From assembly GCA_029990175.1 (NCBI GenBank), contig JARKIP010000017.1:14588001-14652000 (forward strand): DNA of 64,000 nucleotides. Direction: 5' to 3'. The notes beneath the pieces were generated by a model. It did not search any database and was not told where the DNA came from. It worked only from the letters and a program-made list of their open reading frames with translations. This DNA is from Petunia secreta (taxonomy: Eukaryota; Streptophyta; Magnoliopsida; Solanales; Solanaceae). The translations under genes were made by a program, and so were the position numbers. Below, one piece after another: positions 1 to 12,336 of this stretch. Positions within the stretch are counted from its first letter, which is position 1, and each line of letters begins with the position of its first letter.

Positions 1-1233
1 ATTTTGGATACCTAGTTGTTGATGAATATTGAATTTAGCTGTAAGCTATTTGTGACTCTGTTGAGAGTCAAACCCCGTCCTTGGATAAGAACATGGGTCA
101 ATCGATTAACCCATTTGAACAACTTCTTCTTTGATCATTCAGTTTGCAAGAAGCATGATTGTCTTCTTGAGAATTGTTGTGTAGCCTTAGGTGCTTCTTT
201 GTTTTTCGAGCCGAGTGGCCCCAAGACTAGTTCCTTGAGTTCGTTTGGGTTGAAGCTTAGAATTATCTAGCTTCTATCTTGTTTTTCGGCTTTTCTTGTG
301 TCCGGTTGCTAAGCTCCAAGTTAGCTTGCACCAGTTGTTCCATAAAGCTCATTTAATGTCTATTTCTTCAATTGCGATTCTTTTGGTTAGCCTGACTCGG
401 ATGTAGTCTAGCTCTGGTAGCCAAGCAAACAAGAAGATGAGCTTCCTGAAACTGTAATTATTCCTATCCTTAGTCTAGTGCCATCTCTTCTTCCTCCGGC
501 ACTAGTGAGTTTGGGCTGTTAGTAGCCGCTGTGGTGTTCCCTATCTTGAGACAGAGTGCATATCAAGGTAGCCGGGTAAGCACATTGTTCTATTTCAAGG
601 CTATTAAAAGTTATGAGAGGCATCATTTTATAAGTGAATTAATCTATCAGGCGATGGTGCTAATGGTGAAGGTATGGAGTTGTTAACTCGAGAGTTGCAG
701 CTGTCTGGAAACTCAAGAGGATAATTTGATAGCTCAGATCTGAGCCGCATTCTATTTTTTGCTAAGTCTTCCTTAGTCCAGCGAACTGTGCGAGGATGGC
801 TATGAGTTTATGATCTAAGTTGAAGAGTCTTCCTCCAATACTGAATTTCTAAGGTGTTGCTGAAACATAAGCTAATTCTTAGGGTCATCGACCTATTCTA
901 TATCGAAAAGTATATCGACAAGGTGATTCGTTGGTGGAATCATCTAAATCCATCTAGATTTAAGTGTATCTTTATTCCAAAAATGTAGAACTCTTCTCTC
1001 ATGATCAAGGAAGGGTCTGCTTAGTCAGAATAAGCTGTGCAATGGTGTTATGATATCATCCAGATATTTTTTCTAAAATTTTTGTGTGCATGTTTTAATT
1101 CTGATTTCGCAATCATGAGATGGTGCCTATGGAGTAGTTGATGAAGGCTGTGCAAGTTCTCTTGTTAATTGTGTGAAATTTTCTTTAAACTTAAGCTCAT
1201 TCGAGGACGAATAAGAGTCTAAGTGGAGGAGAA
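1..1233 (+). mobile_element. E0: 3' internal part of a Ty3/gypsy element
   Basis: Non-coding or decayed internal sequence just upstream of the E0 3' LTR. Parts of 360-840 and 870-1233 match, in reverse complement, the internal region of element E1 (about 7300-7700 and 5911-6255), so the two belong to one family. No frame longer than 84 codons is open and none resembles a known domain. It ends in a purine-rich tract directly before the LTR. The element's 5' part lies outside the window. Confidence 0.75.
1221..1233 (+). other. Polypurine tract of E0
   Basis: The purine run AAGTGGAGGAGAA sits immediately before the LTR start TGAAATGACC. The same tract borders the 3' LTR of E1 on the other strand (5911-5923). 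In LTR elements this site primes plus-strand DNA synthesis. Confidence 0.8.
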
Positions 1234-1896
1234 TGAAATGACCTCGGTCAGTTGTTTCAAGATTTAAGACTCTGATTGGCATGCTGACTGTCTTAAAAGC
1301 TCTGTAGGGTCCATAAGGACCTGACTATAAAATTTGAGCTGGTTCGGACCTCGTTTGGTATGTTTCTTAAAGAAGGTTTCCGTTTCGATTGTCGGTAAAG
1401 CCTATAAGAGGTTTTGGAGCTTGATTTGAGTAAATGAGTTTTGATTCAAAATCAGAAGGATGTGTTAGGTTTTTATGGTCATTTGTGACCTGTGAGAACT
1501 TTCAAAAGTGATATCCGAGGTCGTTCGGATATTTTTCACTAAAGCTCTAAAAGTTAAGAAATTGACCTCTTTCTGTGGGACCCACATCTTGAGTTCCAAA
1601 CATCCGATTTAGGATCTGTCTTTGCAAGCATGTCACAGAACTGTTGTATGACTTGTGTATTAAATTTTAGGTTATTCCGACCCTTTTATCGTCACATTCG
1701 GACCTAAATTGCATCACTAGAAGGTGTTGGTGCATAATTCTGCACCTACCAAGCAGGCATGCGCGATCACGTGTGTGGGGGTGCATGCACGCTTCTTTCT
1801 ACAGACCTAAAGTGTGACCGCATCCTTGGGAGCACAATCATGAAGAAGGGCTGGCGCGACAACGCCCTAGGTGGCGCGAAAGTGTTGTTTTTTAGG

Positions 1897-1903
1897 TATA
1901 AAA
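1897..1903 (+). promoter_or_regulatory. Putative TATA box of the E0 LTR
   Basis: TATAAAA follows a GC-rich stretch with repeated GGCGCGA and CGCGATCACG words (1755-1880). The position within the LTR fits a U3 promoter. This is sequence-only evidence. Confidence 0.45.
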
Positions 1904-3472
1904 TGGCCTTGTCGGCTTGTTTTGTTCCATATCAAATTCCAAGTGTTTCCAAGTGGTTCCTATCCAAATTTAATGTACCAAATAAGAGGATATCATCAGG
2001 TATGAATTTTAAGCTAGATAATTTCATTAATCCATGAATTTTGAGTTAGAATCATATGAATTTAGCTTGGGAAGAAAGAGGGTTAGAACCCTAATATGGA
2101 AATTGGGGAATTTATCTGAAATGAATTTTAAAATGTAATCGAATAGTATATTTGAACTCGTGAGAGTATGAGGAGTCCGGAAATGTAAAATTTCTGGGTA
2201 TTCAGCTAAGTCCGATCCAAGGGTATTTTCGTAATTTCCTTCTATCTCCGGCTAATAGCTTGATATTCAGTTTGTGAGCGCTTATTTATGAAAAATATCT
2301 TCTTTGGCTTAGAAGAAAATGGTTCCAGAGGCATTAGGAAGGAAAAGAGCTCGTTTGATAGTTATTCGGTCGAGACTAAAAGGTAAGTGGTTCATCCCTA
2401 TTTATATGTTTACTATGTAATTGGGAGTGTGATACTCTAATTGTAAGCGTGACGTATTCCATTTATCGAGTATGTACATTAGAGTGTTTTTTAATTATTG
2501 TCGGGTTAAGGATAGGAGAGCTATGTTCGCTTAAATATTAATTGGAGAACTATAAGCCTAAATTATGAGTAGAACGCAAGGGGTTAGACTGGACTATGGA
2601 TATTGATTGAATAAGAGTTTATCATTTTGTGATATGCAACCTTATGATAGGTGCATCATATTGGGCTCAGCATTGACCTATGAATAGAAGTATCTTGTTG
2701 GAAAATAAACTTGAATTTTTAGGCCTCGACGCGTGAATGACACATTAAGGATAGAGGCTCCAACATACTTACGAATATCTATTGTTAAACTATAAGCCTA
2801 GTATTGAATTGAGAAGGGAAGCCCATGTATGATTATAAATATAAATTAGACGATAGAACTATCCTATAGGTGTGAAATCCTTATAGGTTCACAAGACTTA
2901 CTTATTGTGTGATTGTTTGATTTGTGTGGTATTGAATATCACATTTTCGTGGATGAGCTTTGAGCATAGGAGTTTTGTACTCCAGTAATGGGTTTGATAT
3001 GTACATCCCGGCAGTCGATGATATGTTTCGGGTTACCTATATGTTTTTATCGATATTATATTCCTAGTTGTTTATGAGTTTATGGTTTCTGACTTGTTTC
3101 CCATTATTATCTAGCTCTGCCTTTTTTATAACTGAAATAAGGTGAATTTAGTTTATCTGTTTTTCTTCTCCCTGGCTAGCATATGTACTTCTTCGAGATG
3201 GCTAGCCAGCTCCCACCTATGGAGTCCTTTTAACTCACCCTCTATATTTTCTTTTGTCTATTTATTTCGTTCCACCATGTTCGCTCCAGGATTGAGTTCG
3301 CCACGCGGTTAAGGAGCGAAGACGACTTCAGCAATCAGGGTAAGCCAGCTTTTGTTCAGGATGGCCACCAGTTTTATGTTTGTTATCTCAGTTGTATTTT
3401 GCTCCCTTCAGAAGATGTTTATACTTCAGTTGTATTCTCAAATATCTCTCTAGATAGCCCGAAACCTAGTAC

Positions 3473-3477
3473 ATTGG
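3473..3477. repeat. Target-site duplication of E1, left copy (ATTGG)
   Basis: ATTGG directly precedes the E1 LTR start TGATACGACC. The identical ATTGG follows the other E1 end at 12337-12341, which fixes both boundaries. Confidence 0.92.
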
Positions 3478-5910
3478 TGATACGACCCGGAATCCGGTTA
3501 GGCCGTGCGGGTACCCGACATCCTCCCCTAGACCCGTCGGGCGAACCCTTACCAATTAAATAAGGAAAATAAATATAACAATTCATAAATAAGGACAAGA
3601 CTAAAAAAAACACAGACATACTGATACCTCTAAGCTGTACAAAAGAAATTACAGCTGACTACCCAACATACTAGGCTTAGGGCTATCTAGACTGGACATC
3701 TAAGAGTACAAAAGAAGACAGATACCTCCTGAAGGGAGAAAAATGCAACTGAAATAACAACCAATAAACTGGTGGCCATCCGAAATAAAAGTTGGCTCAC
3801 CCTGACAGCTGAAGTCGTCTTCGCTCCTTCACAACGTGGCGAACTCAATCCTGGAGCGAACCTACCGAAATGAAATAGATAGACAAGAAACAAACAACAA
3901 ACAACGGTGAGTCAAAAGGACTCAATAAGTGGGGCAGACTAGCAATTTCAAAGAATAGGATAGCTAGCCAGGGAGAAGAAAAGATAAACAAAATTCCTCT
4001 TATTTAAATTATAAAAAGGCAGATCCAGATAATAACCAGAAACACGTAATAAACTATAAACTCAACCAGCGATGCGAGCCAGAAACATATCAACAAATAA
4101 GCAATGCACATATAAGCAGAACAGTAGTCATGTACCGCAAGTCTACACAATGGTATGAATTGAGTTGAAATGAAATGAAATGTGATGCAAGGGATCAAAT
4201 GTGCCAAATGAATGGAGCGGAATCGTCCTGCTCCGAGGGCAGAATCCTCCTACCCTCAATATGATGCAATGGAGCGGAATCGTCCTGCTCCGAGGGTGGA
4301 ATCCTCCAACCCTCAATATGATGCAATGGAGCAGAATCCTACTGCTCCGAGGGCGGAATCCTCCTACCCTTAATATGATGCAATAGAGCGGAATCCTCCT
4401 CCTTCGAGGGCGGAATCCTCCTACCCTCAATATGATGCAATGGAGCGGAATCCTCCTGCTCCGAGGGCGGAATACTCCTTCCCTCAATATAATGCAATGT
4501 AATGCATATGAATGACATATAATGCGTATGAATGCAATGTGATGCTATAATAACCCTTCACCGGGCGGGACTCTCATCGACAGCCGGGTAGTGGATGCCA
4601 ACTCACAGCCAGAGTACAATACTCAGATCCTCAATGCAATACCAATAATATGACGTAACATATAATATACAATGTAAATCAAAAGCTAAGGCATAATGAG
4701 TACGCCTATCGGCAGCTACACACGTAAGGAACATGTGGTAGAAAATCCACGAGGCCAGGTGCCTCCAAAGAAATGGATATAAACACTTACCTCTTCCAAA
4801 AGTTAGTACGACTAATCAACAACTGTTTTATCTTTTGGTTTCCTTGCCAAACGATCTCACTCTATTCAATAAGCTGAAAAATATATCAATTTAGGCTAAA
4901 GGCTTCATTCCTCACATCTTAGGGCAATCCGGTTAGGAACCTGACACCCTATTCGCAAACGCACTACGCAGGCCAGGCCTATGTACAGGGTTTAAGGTCA
5001 CATAACCAAACCCTAAATAAATTACATTTATAAATTGCCCATAACTCACTGTGTATGAATATATAATCAATTCCATTATCGGGGTCCATTTGACCCTTAA
5101 ACTATTAATTGAACTTATTAAAACGATGTCTAATATTCCAAGTTTTACCGTTAAAATATATTCAAACACACGTAATAAACTCAAATAATGCATTAAGATC
5201 ATTACCTGAATGTTTCAGGGTAAAAATACTATTTTTCTCTGGCTCTTTTCGCATTTTCTGGCATTTTTTCTCACTGCGTCATTTCATTTTCTCTGTTCTA
5301 ATGTTTCTGTTGTCGTTTCCTTTTTTGAGCTTCAAATTGAAGCTTGTTAAATGTGTATATATCCCTGTGTGCCACCGCCTAACTTTTTGTTCTTTTGTCT
5401 TTTCCCTTTTTTTCCTTTTAAAATTCGCTGCTACGGTAAAAATTAAAACTGTACTCTACAATATTCGAAATAATTCCAACTTTTGCATATAAGTTATACA
5501 AAAAATATGTAACATACTCGTGAAGGAGGATCTCAAATTGGACTCCCGATACTCAATATGTAAATTAAATAGAAAAAGATCAAATTATTTAACTTTCGGC
5601 ATTTTAGCAGAAACTAGCCGAACAACATCGAAATTCACTTTCGAAAAGTCACAAAAGTCACAAATAATCATACGAACCTAGGCACTTTCGGATTTCAAAT
5701 CGGAGCTCATTCACCAAAACCGAGCTCGAAAATCACTTTTTAATATTTATCGACAATAAAAACTGAAACCTTCTTCCGATGCCTACCAAACGAGGTCTGA
5801 TTCAGCTCAAATTTTACAGACAGGTCCTAATGGATATTACGAATATTTTAAAATTATCGGTACGCCAATCAGAGTCGTAACTTCCAAAACGACTGACCAA
5901 GGTCGTTTCA
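3478..5910 (-). repeat. E1 3' LTR
   Basis: 2433 bp, matching 9901-12336 nearly end to end. On the plus strand it reads TGATACGACCC...GGTCGTTTCA, so in element orientation it begins TGAAACGACC. It contains a five-unit 57-bp minisatellite. An AT-rich TATA-like site lies near 4000-4015. Confidence 0.93.
4212..4496. repeat. 57-bp minisatellite in E1 3' LTR, 5 units
   Basis: Five units starting at 4212, 4269, 4326, 4383 and 4440. Each unit holds two related half-units built on GGAATCCTCCTGCTCC and GGAATCCTCCTACCCTCAA. Because 57 is a multiple of three, several frames stay open across the array; those open frames are not genes. Confidence 0.95.
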
Positions 5911-5923
5911 TTCTCCTCCACTT
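5911..5923 (-). other. Polypurine tract of E1
   Basis: TTCTCCTCCACTT on the plus strand is a purine tract on the element's strand, directly abutting the 3' LTR and matching that of E0. Confidence 0.8.
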
Positions 5924-6289
5924 ATACTCTCGTTCGTCCTCGAACGAGCCTAAGCTACAGAAAAATTCACGCAGATAATTAGAGAACTTTCAGGACCTTC
6001 ATGAGCTACTCCACGGGCATTATTTCCTTATTACAGGATCAGAATTATAACACGCATACCGAATTTTTGGAATAAAATATATCTGGATGATATGATAATG
6101 CCATTACACAGCTTATTCTTACTAAGCTGATTCCTTCCTCGATCACGAGAAGAGAGTTCTACATTTTCGATGATTCAGCCGATAATCACCTCTTTGATAT
6201 ACCTTTCGATATAGAACAGGTCGATGGAACTAAGAATTAGCTCACGCTTGATGCAATAGGGGAAGCTTTTGAAGTACCTTGTCACTACA

Positions 6290-6475
6290 CACTATAGAAG
6301 ATTTGATGCATGCTATATTAATTTTAAGAATGCATTATGCAATATCTCAGTTGATGTTAGTGTTGTTCCGCAAGCTCCTTGTGGGAAGGTAGTTACTCAT
6401 ATCCTAATGTATGTCAAAGGTTCATCTGAACAGGGTCTATCATATAAGAATAAGGATCATACAAATACTACTGCA
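6290..6475 (+). pseudogene. Ty1/copia RT/RNase H fragment
   Basis: The reading frame at 6269-6478 contains a stretch with the copia signature YVKGSSEQGLSYKNKDHT, resembling the RT/RNase H junction where a conserved R-Y-x-K-G/S-x-P-G-x-G-L motif lies. Only about 60 residues remain. There is no catalytic DAD motif, because the frame ends at a stop just before that point. It is a fossil fragment on the strand opposite to E1. Confidence 0.55.
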
Positions 6476-6756
6476 TAGCATGATGCAGACCAGGAATGAT
6501 CTTCAGACTGAACATCTACTTCAGGGTATTGTCTTTGAATTGGAAATATTATGACTTGAAAAAGTGAAAATAAAAGAGATATGTAATTGGACCATGAGTT
6601 GAGGCAGAATACTAGCAACAAAGTTGATTACATGTTCACTTATAACGCTAAAGTAACTTCTCTAAGAGTTGAGGTATGAAAGAGATATGCCAATGATGGA
6701 TGGACGATAAGCTGCACTCTAAATTTTCATGAAGTAAATAAAAGTGTCAGTATGAG

Positions 6757-7041
6757 GATCCAATTCTTGTTGAATACAGACAGATAGCCAGAAGAAAGCC
6801 GGAGTCACAATAAAAGGTTACTACTGACGGTGTTCTCATGTATAAAGAAAGACTTTGTGTTCCTGATGTTGCAAATTTACGTGGATAGATTATGATAGAG
6901 GCACATTATTCCAAATACAATGTTCATCCAGGTTCGACTAAGATGTACCATGATCTTAAGCAGATTTATTGGTGGGACAGAATGAAGTGTAACATAGCAG
7001 AATTTATGGCTCAGTGTTGTAATTGCCAGTAAGTTAAAGTC
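6757..7041 (+). pseudogene. Ty3/gypsy integrase zinc-binding domain fragment
   Basis: Conceptual translation shows an H2C2 zinc-binding segment: AHYSKYNVHPGSTKMYHDLK, then YWWDRMK and AQCCNCQ, which gives the H...H...C..C pattern of gypsy integrases. It is upstream-linked to a VEYRQIARRKPE-like stretch as in full-length polyproteins. In-frame stops occur in the spacer, just after the LRG sequence and right after the CxxC. The catalytic core is absent. This fragment is antisense to E1, so it is not E1's own integrase in normal position. Confidence 0.7.
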
Positions 7042-7205
7042 GTGTCATCTTTCCAGACTTTACGCTTTCAGTAGATAGGTACGTATATATGATCAGGTTG
7101 CCAGCTTATCTCTATCATTAATAGATTATTAGTGGGTTTCGCAATGATCGACACTCATTGTAGGTTTCTGTCGTGACCCTAGGTTGGGTCGTGACAAAAG
7201 TGGTA

Positions 7206-8699
7206 TCAACGCCTTAGGGATTTAGTGTTACCATTCAGTATTTGGAGGAACACTCCTCCACTTAAAGCACAAACTCATGCAACTATTTGAATAGGAATAA
7301 CCATCCCCACTCAGTCTGCTGGACTAAAGAAGATTTAGCTAAAAGTTGAACATAGGCAGACCTAAGCTACCAACTACTCTTTCGAGTTGCCAAACAGCTA
7401 CAACTCTCGAGTCACAACTCCATACATTCTCTATAAGCACCACCGCCTGATGGATCAAATCAAAGGTCAAATGACGTCTCTCATTAGCCTTAGTAGCCTT
7501 GAAACACAATAATGTGCTTATCCAGCTACCTTGACACGCACTCTGGCTCAACATAGGGAACATCACGAGTGGCTACTAACCGCCCAAACTCACTAGTATC
7601 GGAAGAAGAAGAGATGGCAATAAACTGAGGATAGAAACAATTAGATCTTTAGGAAGTTCATCTTCTTATTTGCTTGGCTACCAGAGCTAGACTACTTCCG
7701 AGTCAGGCTAACCCAAAAATCGCAATTGAAGAAATAGACATTAAATGAGCTTTATGGAACAACATCTATGCCAATTTAATCTCCCAATAAGAAGGAAACT
7801 CTGACAATTTACCAGAAAACCCTTTTATAACCCAGATAAGCTAATGGGATAACATGACTGTACTAGCGTCTTGAACCAAGAGGAGATACGTAGATCGAAT
7901 ATTACTTACTAATCACTTTACACCGGAAGAAACGATACACTTGCTGATGGTGAAGAATTAGGATCTCATTATCCTACCAACACGAAATTCCGAGAAGAGA
8001 GGTAAACTGATTTGACATAATAACAGAAGGTGGAACAACAAGATGTCAGGCATACAATACCGACACTTACTGCCAAATCTCTCATATTTACACTAGAAAA
8101 ATTAGTAAGGTCTCACAAATGCCAAGAATAAATCATACCAGAAGCTCGCCCCTCTACCTCTACCACAACCGATTCTTAATAGAAACAATTTCCAATGAAA
8201 CCATGGTGAGATAAACGAAGTCTAGACTGATCGGAATAATCAAATCTTACTCACATATAATGAAAGAAGAAATACACGGATGTACTACATCAGATACCTC
8301 AACATCCTGCCAGACTGTAGTTCTTAGAACTGCCTCTGCGGCTGAGCCGAGTCGCTACCCTGATAATCACGTTCTGCAGAACCACTGCCACCACGCTCTC
8401 AACCTCTACTGGATGGTGGCATTTCTCTGGCTGATTGAGATCTAAATAAAATCCCCTGCAACTGTGCAGGTGCCTGATGGCGAGAGAAAGGACGACTGCC
8501 TACTTGCCCGAGTAAGGGAAAACTCCTCAAAGGATAATCAGACTCACGACAATGATAACACCTTTTCGCTGAATATGGGAGCTGGACAGATTGTTGAAAG
8601 CTACAAAGAGAAAGATGAGTCCAATCTTGATGAACTACCCGTGCACTCTGAGAATCATGCTCTACAAGTTGAGATAACCTGAAAGGTGAACTCCCAAAT
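7206..8699. other. E1 internal region without recognisable domains
   Basis: About 1.5 kb between the gag relic and the foreign patch. 7300-7700 matches E0 internal sequence. No protease, reverse transcriptase or integrase motif was seen on the minus strand. The plus-strand frames at 8260-8445 and 8464-8682 show nothing recognisable and are probably chance. Confidence 0.6.
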
Positions 8700-9640
8700 T
8701 AATCAGAACTCTTACCTCCAAATGAGGTACCATGGTTATCCACTAGGGCCACGGGATCTCCTGCTCTCCTGCTCTAACTTATGGTATGCCTAATACCTTT
8801 GAGCAATATCAACAACGACATCAAATAAAGTCCCAACCTCAATCTCTTGAGCTATCTGGGATCTCAAGGAAAAAGAAAGGTTATCAATAAATCTTTGAAT
8901 CTCTCGAAAGGCTCATGGACTAGTTCTAATGCATATTAAGCTATTCTATAGAATTCAATCTCATATTCTAAAACACCAACAGGTTATCCGACAGGCTACC
9001 CTATCCAATCCACTCAAACTGGCAACACTTTTCATCTCGCTCGCTACTCGAAAGGAGCTTTTCCACGAATCTAGAAGAAAAATCGAACCAAGTTAGCTAC
9101 TAAGAGAGCGGCCTACCAATTTAAGGCTGGATCCCCGAAACTGGAAAGCAGAATAATCAACACCATATCGCTCGATATAATCAAAAGCCTGAAGGATACG
9201 CTGACATCAATTTATTTTTAAAAAGAATCATGAGGTTTATCTGATGCATTGCTTAAGAATATCAGAAGGTTCAACCGCGTAAAATAATGCAACCTCTTCG
9301 GACACTCGGACCAAGCCATTACTCAGGCTAACTAACCAGCCAGAATAACTAGAGGCACAACACATGCTGTCTCCAGAACATAATTTACTGCAACAATATT
9401 AAGAACCGGAATAGGAGCTCCCTGAGACCGAACGCCTGCATCTGCGGCAACCTGATAAGCTGCCTAGTACATAATAGGTTCTTGCGGTATCTGCGTCGCC
9501 ATGATTCTCGTAAAAGCATCGTAGAGAGCCAAGGGAACCACAAGGCCCTGCTCCCTTGCCCATCGCGAGCTCGTTCATCTGGGACCTCCGTAACTAGATC
9601 GTCAGCACGATAAAAAAATCTTGGGGCTCCGTTAGTGCTA
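8700..9640 (-). pseudogene. E1 degenerate gag
   Basis: On the minus strand, broken frames keep gypsy gag features. Around 9500 lies a start-like MATQIPQEP segment, and around 8790-8900 an IAQEIEVGTLFDVVVDIAQR stretch typical of the capsid C-terminal part. No frame is open for more than a few dozen codons. It lies between the primer site and the rest of the internal region, as gag should. A zinc knuckle was not identified. Assignment rests on weak residual similarity. Confidence 0.5.
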
Positions 9641-9882
9641 GCCCCAGGCTAGACTGCTTCGTCTTGAACTCATATTGTTTGCTGATTTATCGCGCGAGGG
9701 TTCACAATTTCCACGAAGGAATTAACGAAAATACTTTTGCATCCTAGACCGACGCACGATCAGAAAAGAAGAAAGTGAAACTTCCAAAATACCATCATAG
9801 CCTCTCGTAGATAAGTACGGACGTCTACGTACCCATCAACGAGACTCTACTAGATACTATCTTAGTCTGGATGGAGTCTAAA

Positions 9883-9898
9883 CCTGGCTCTGATACCA
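9883..9898 (-). other. E1 primer-binding site (tRNA-iMet type)
   Basis: Read on the minus strand: TGGTATCAGAGCCAGG, two bases inside the 5' LTR. This is the standard complement of the initiator-Met tRNA 3' end. Confidence 0.9.
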
Positions 9899-10428
9899 AC
9901 TGACACGACCCGAAATTCGGTTAGGCCGTGCGGGTACCCGACATCCTCCCCTAGACCTATCGGGCGAACCCTTACCAATTAAATCAGGAAAATAAATATA
10001 ACAATTCACAAATAAGGATAAGACTTAAAAAAAAACACAGACATACTGATACCTCTAAGCTGTACAAAAGAAATTACAGCTGACTACCCAACATATTAGG
10101 TTTAGGGCTATCCAGACTGGACATCTAAGAGTACAAAAGAAGACAGATACCTCCTGAAGGGAGCAAAATGCAACTGAAATAACAACCAATAAACTGGTGG
10201 CCATACAGAATAAAAGTTGGCTCACCCACAGCTGAAGTCGTCTTCGCTCCTTCACAACGTGGCGAACTCAATGCTAGAGCGAACCTGCCGAAACGAGATA
10301 GATAGACAAGAAACAAACAACAAACAAGGGTGAGTCAAAAGGACTCAATAAGTGGGGCAGACTAGCCATCTCAAAGAATAGGATAGCTAGCCAGGGATAA
10401 GAAACAGATAAACAAAATTCCTCTTATT

Positions 10429-10443
10429 TAAATTATAAAAAAG
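10429..10443 (-). promoter_or_regulatory. Putative TATA box of E1 5' LTR
   Basis: Minus strand reads TTTTTTATAATTTAA about 190 bp downstream of the minisatellite in the direction of transcription. Conserved at the same place in the other two E1/E2 LTR copies. Confidence 0.4.
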
Positions 10444-10633
10444 CAGAGCCAAATAATAACCAGAAACACGTAAGAAACTATAAATTCAACCAGCGATGCG
10501 AGCCAGAAACATATCAACAAATAAGCAATGCACATAAGCAGAAGAATAGTCATGTACCGCAAGTCTACACAATGGTATGAATTGAGATGAAATGAAATGA
10601 AATATGATGCAAAGGGTCACATGTGCCAAATGA

Positions 10634-10918
10634 ATGGAGCGGAATCCTCCTGCTCCGAGGGCGGAATCCTCTTACCCTCAATATGATGCAATGGAGCGGA
10701 ATCCTCCTGCTCCGAGGGCGGAATCCTCCTACCCTCAATATGATGCAATGGAGCGGAATCCTCCTGCTCCGAGGGCGGAATCCTCCTACCCTCAATATGA
10801 TGCAATGGAGCGGAATCCTCCTGCTCCGAGGGCGGAATCCTCCTACCCTCAATATGATGCAATGGAGCGGAAACCTCCTGCTCCGAGGGCAGAATACTCC
10901 TACCCTCAATATGATGAA
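10634..10918. repeat. 57-bp minisatellite in E1 5' LTR, 5 units
   Basis: Five 57-bp units, more uniform than in the 3' LTR. All have the CTCCGAGGGC variant. Both E1 LTRs carry the same unit number. Confidence 0.95.
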
Positions 10919-12336
10919 ATGTAATGCATATGAATGACATATAATGTGTATGAATGCAATGTGATGCAATAATAACCCTTCACCGGGCGGGACTCTCATC
11001 GACAGCCGGGTAGTAGATGCCAACTCACAGCCTGAGTACAATACTCAGATGCTCAATGCAATACCAACAACATGACGTAACATATAATATACAATGTAAA
11101 TCCAAAGCTAAGGCGTAATGAGTATGCCTATCGGCAGCTACACACGTAAGGAACACGTGGTAGAAAATCCACGAGGCCAGGTGCCTCCAAACAAATGGAT
11201 ATAAACACTTACCTCTTCCAAAAGTTAGTACGGCTAATCAACAACTGCTTTATCCTTTGGTTTCCTTACCAAACGATCTCACTCTATTCAATAAGCTGAA
11301 AAATATATCAATTTAGGCTAAAGGCTTGATTCCGCACATCTTAGGGCAATCAGTTAGGAACCTGACACCCTATTTGCATACGCAATACGCAGGCCAGGCC
11401 TATGTACAGGGTTTAAGGTCACATAACCAAACCCTAAATAAATTACATTTATAAATTGTCCATAACTCACTGAGTACGAATATATAATCAATTCCATTAT
11501 CGGGGTCCATTTGGCCCTTTAAACTATTAATTGAACTTATTAAAACGATGTCTAATATTCCAAGTTTTACCGTTAAAATATATTCAAACACACGTAATAA
11601 ACACAAATAATGCATTGAGATCATTACCTGAATATTTCGGGATAAAAATACTATTTTTCTCAGGCTCTTTTTGCATTTTCTGGCATTTTTTCTTACTGCG
11701 TCATTTCATTTTCTCTGTTCTAATGTTTCTGTTCTCGTTTCCTTTTTTGACCTTCAAACTGAAGCTTGTTAAATGTGTATATATCCCTGTGTGCCACCGC
11801 CCAACTTTTTGTTCTTTTGTCTTTTCCCTTTTTTTTAAAAAAAATAAATTCACTGCTACGGTAAAAATTAAAATTATACTCTGCGATATTCAAAATAATT
11901 CCAACTTTTCAATACAAGTTATACAAAATGTATGCAACATACTCGTGAAGGCGGATATCAAATCAGACTCCCGAAACTCAATATGCAAATTAAATAGAAA
12001 AAGATCAAATTATTTAACTTTTGGCATTTTAGCGGAAACTAGCCGAACATCATCGAAATTAACTTTCGAAAAGTCACAAAAGTCACAATTAATCATACGA
12101 ACCTAACAGCGCTTTCGGATTTCAAATCGGAGCTCATTCGCCAAAACCGAGCTCGAAAATCTCTTTTTAATATTTATCGATAATAAAAACTGAAACCTTC
12201 TTCTGATGCTTACCAAACGAGGTCTGATTCAGCTCAAATTTACAGACATGTCTTAATGGATATTACGAATATTTTAAAATTATTGCCACGCCAATCGGAG
12301 TCTTAATTTCTAAAACGACTGACCAAGGTCGTTTCA

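Larger units (their letters stand above)
1234..3477 (+). repeat. E0 3' LTR, left segment (interrupted by E1)
   Basis: Starts TGAAATGACC right after the polypurine tract. The first 250 bp and the last few hundred bp resemble the E1 LTRs. The middle (about 1500-2900) differs and lacks the 57-bp minisatellite, so E0 is a different subfamily. The LTR resumes at 12342 after the inserted E1 and ends ...GTCATGTCA at 12530; the two parts total 2433 bp. Confidence 0.85.
6257..7205 (+). mobile_element. Patch of foreign retroelement sequence inside E1
   Basis: About 950 bp that E0 lacks: E0 sequence runs directly from the part matching 7206 onward (reverse complement) to the part matching 6256 downward. 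The patch carries plus-strand fragments of copia RNase H (6290-6475) and gypsy integrase (6757-7041), both antisense to E1. Near its right end is a gypsy-type LTR end (GGTTGGGTCGTGACA) followed by a primer-site-like TGGTATCA. The exact edges are uncertain because the flanks are diverged. Confidence 0.6.
3478..12336 (-). mobile_element. E1: complete, decayed Ty3/gypsy retrotransposon
   Basis: An 8859-bp minus-strand element with 2433-bp and 2436-bp LTRs, a tRNA-iMet primer site beside the right (5') LTR, a polypurine tract beside the left (3') LTR, and a perfect ATTGG target duplication. It lies inside the LTR of its relative E0. Its minus-strand coding part is only a degraded gag. No reverse transcriptase or integrase of its own was found, and a plus-strand patch of other retroelement sequence sits at about 6257-7205. 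It is probably non-autonomous or long dead. Confidence 0.92.
9901..12336 (-). repeat. E1 5' LTR
   Basis: 2436 bp; partner of 3478-5910. Plus-strand termini are TGACACGACC and GGTCGTTTCA. It carries the same five-unit minisatellite at 10634-10918. The element's transcription would start in this LTR and run toward lower coordinates. Confidence 0.93.

Noticed and set aside
4143..4487. Long open frames with repeating GGFRPRSRRIPLHCIILRV-type peptides (also at 10565-11041 and 62619-63353)
   Set aside because: They run across the 57-bp minisatellite. Since 57 is a multiple of three, frames stay open on both strands; the same sequence is open in several registers. Not genes.
4212..4496. Regularly repeated blocks as a CRISPR array
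   Set aside because: The whole 57-bp unit is repeated, with no unique spacers, in a plant LTR, and the same array recurs in three LTR copies.
7190..7218. A separate LTR end plus iMet primer site marking another full element inside E1
   Set aside because: GGTCGTGACA then TGGTATCA looks right, but the primer-like part overlaps sequence that aligns with E0, and no matching LTR or coding order follows. Kept only as part of the foreign patch.
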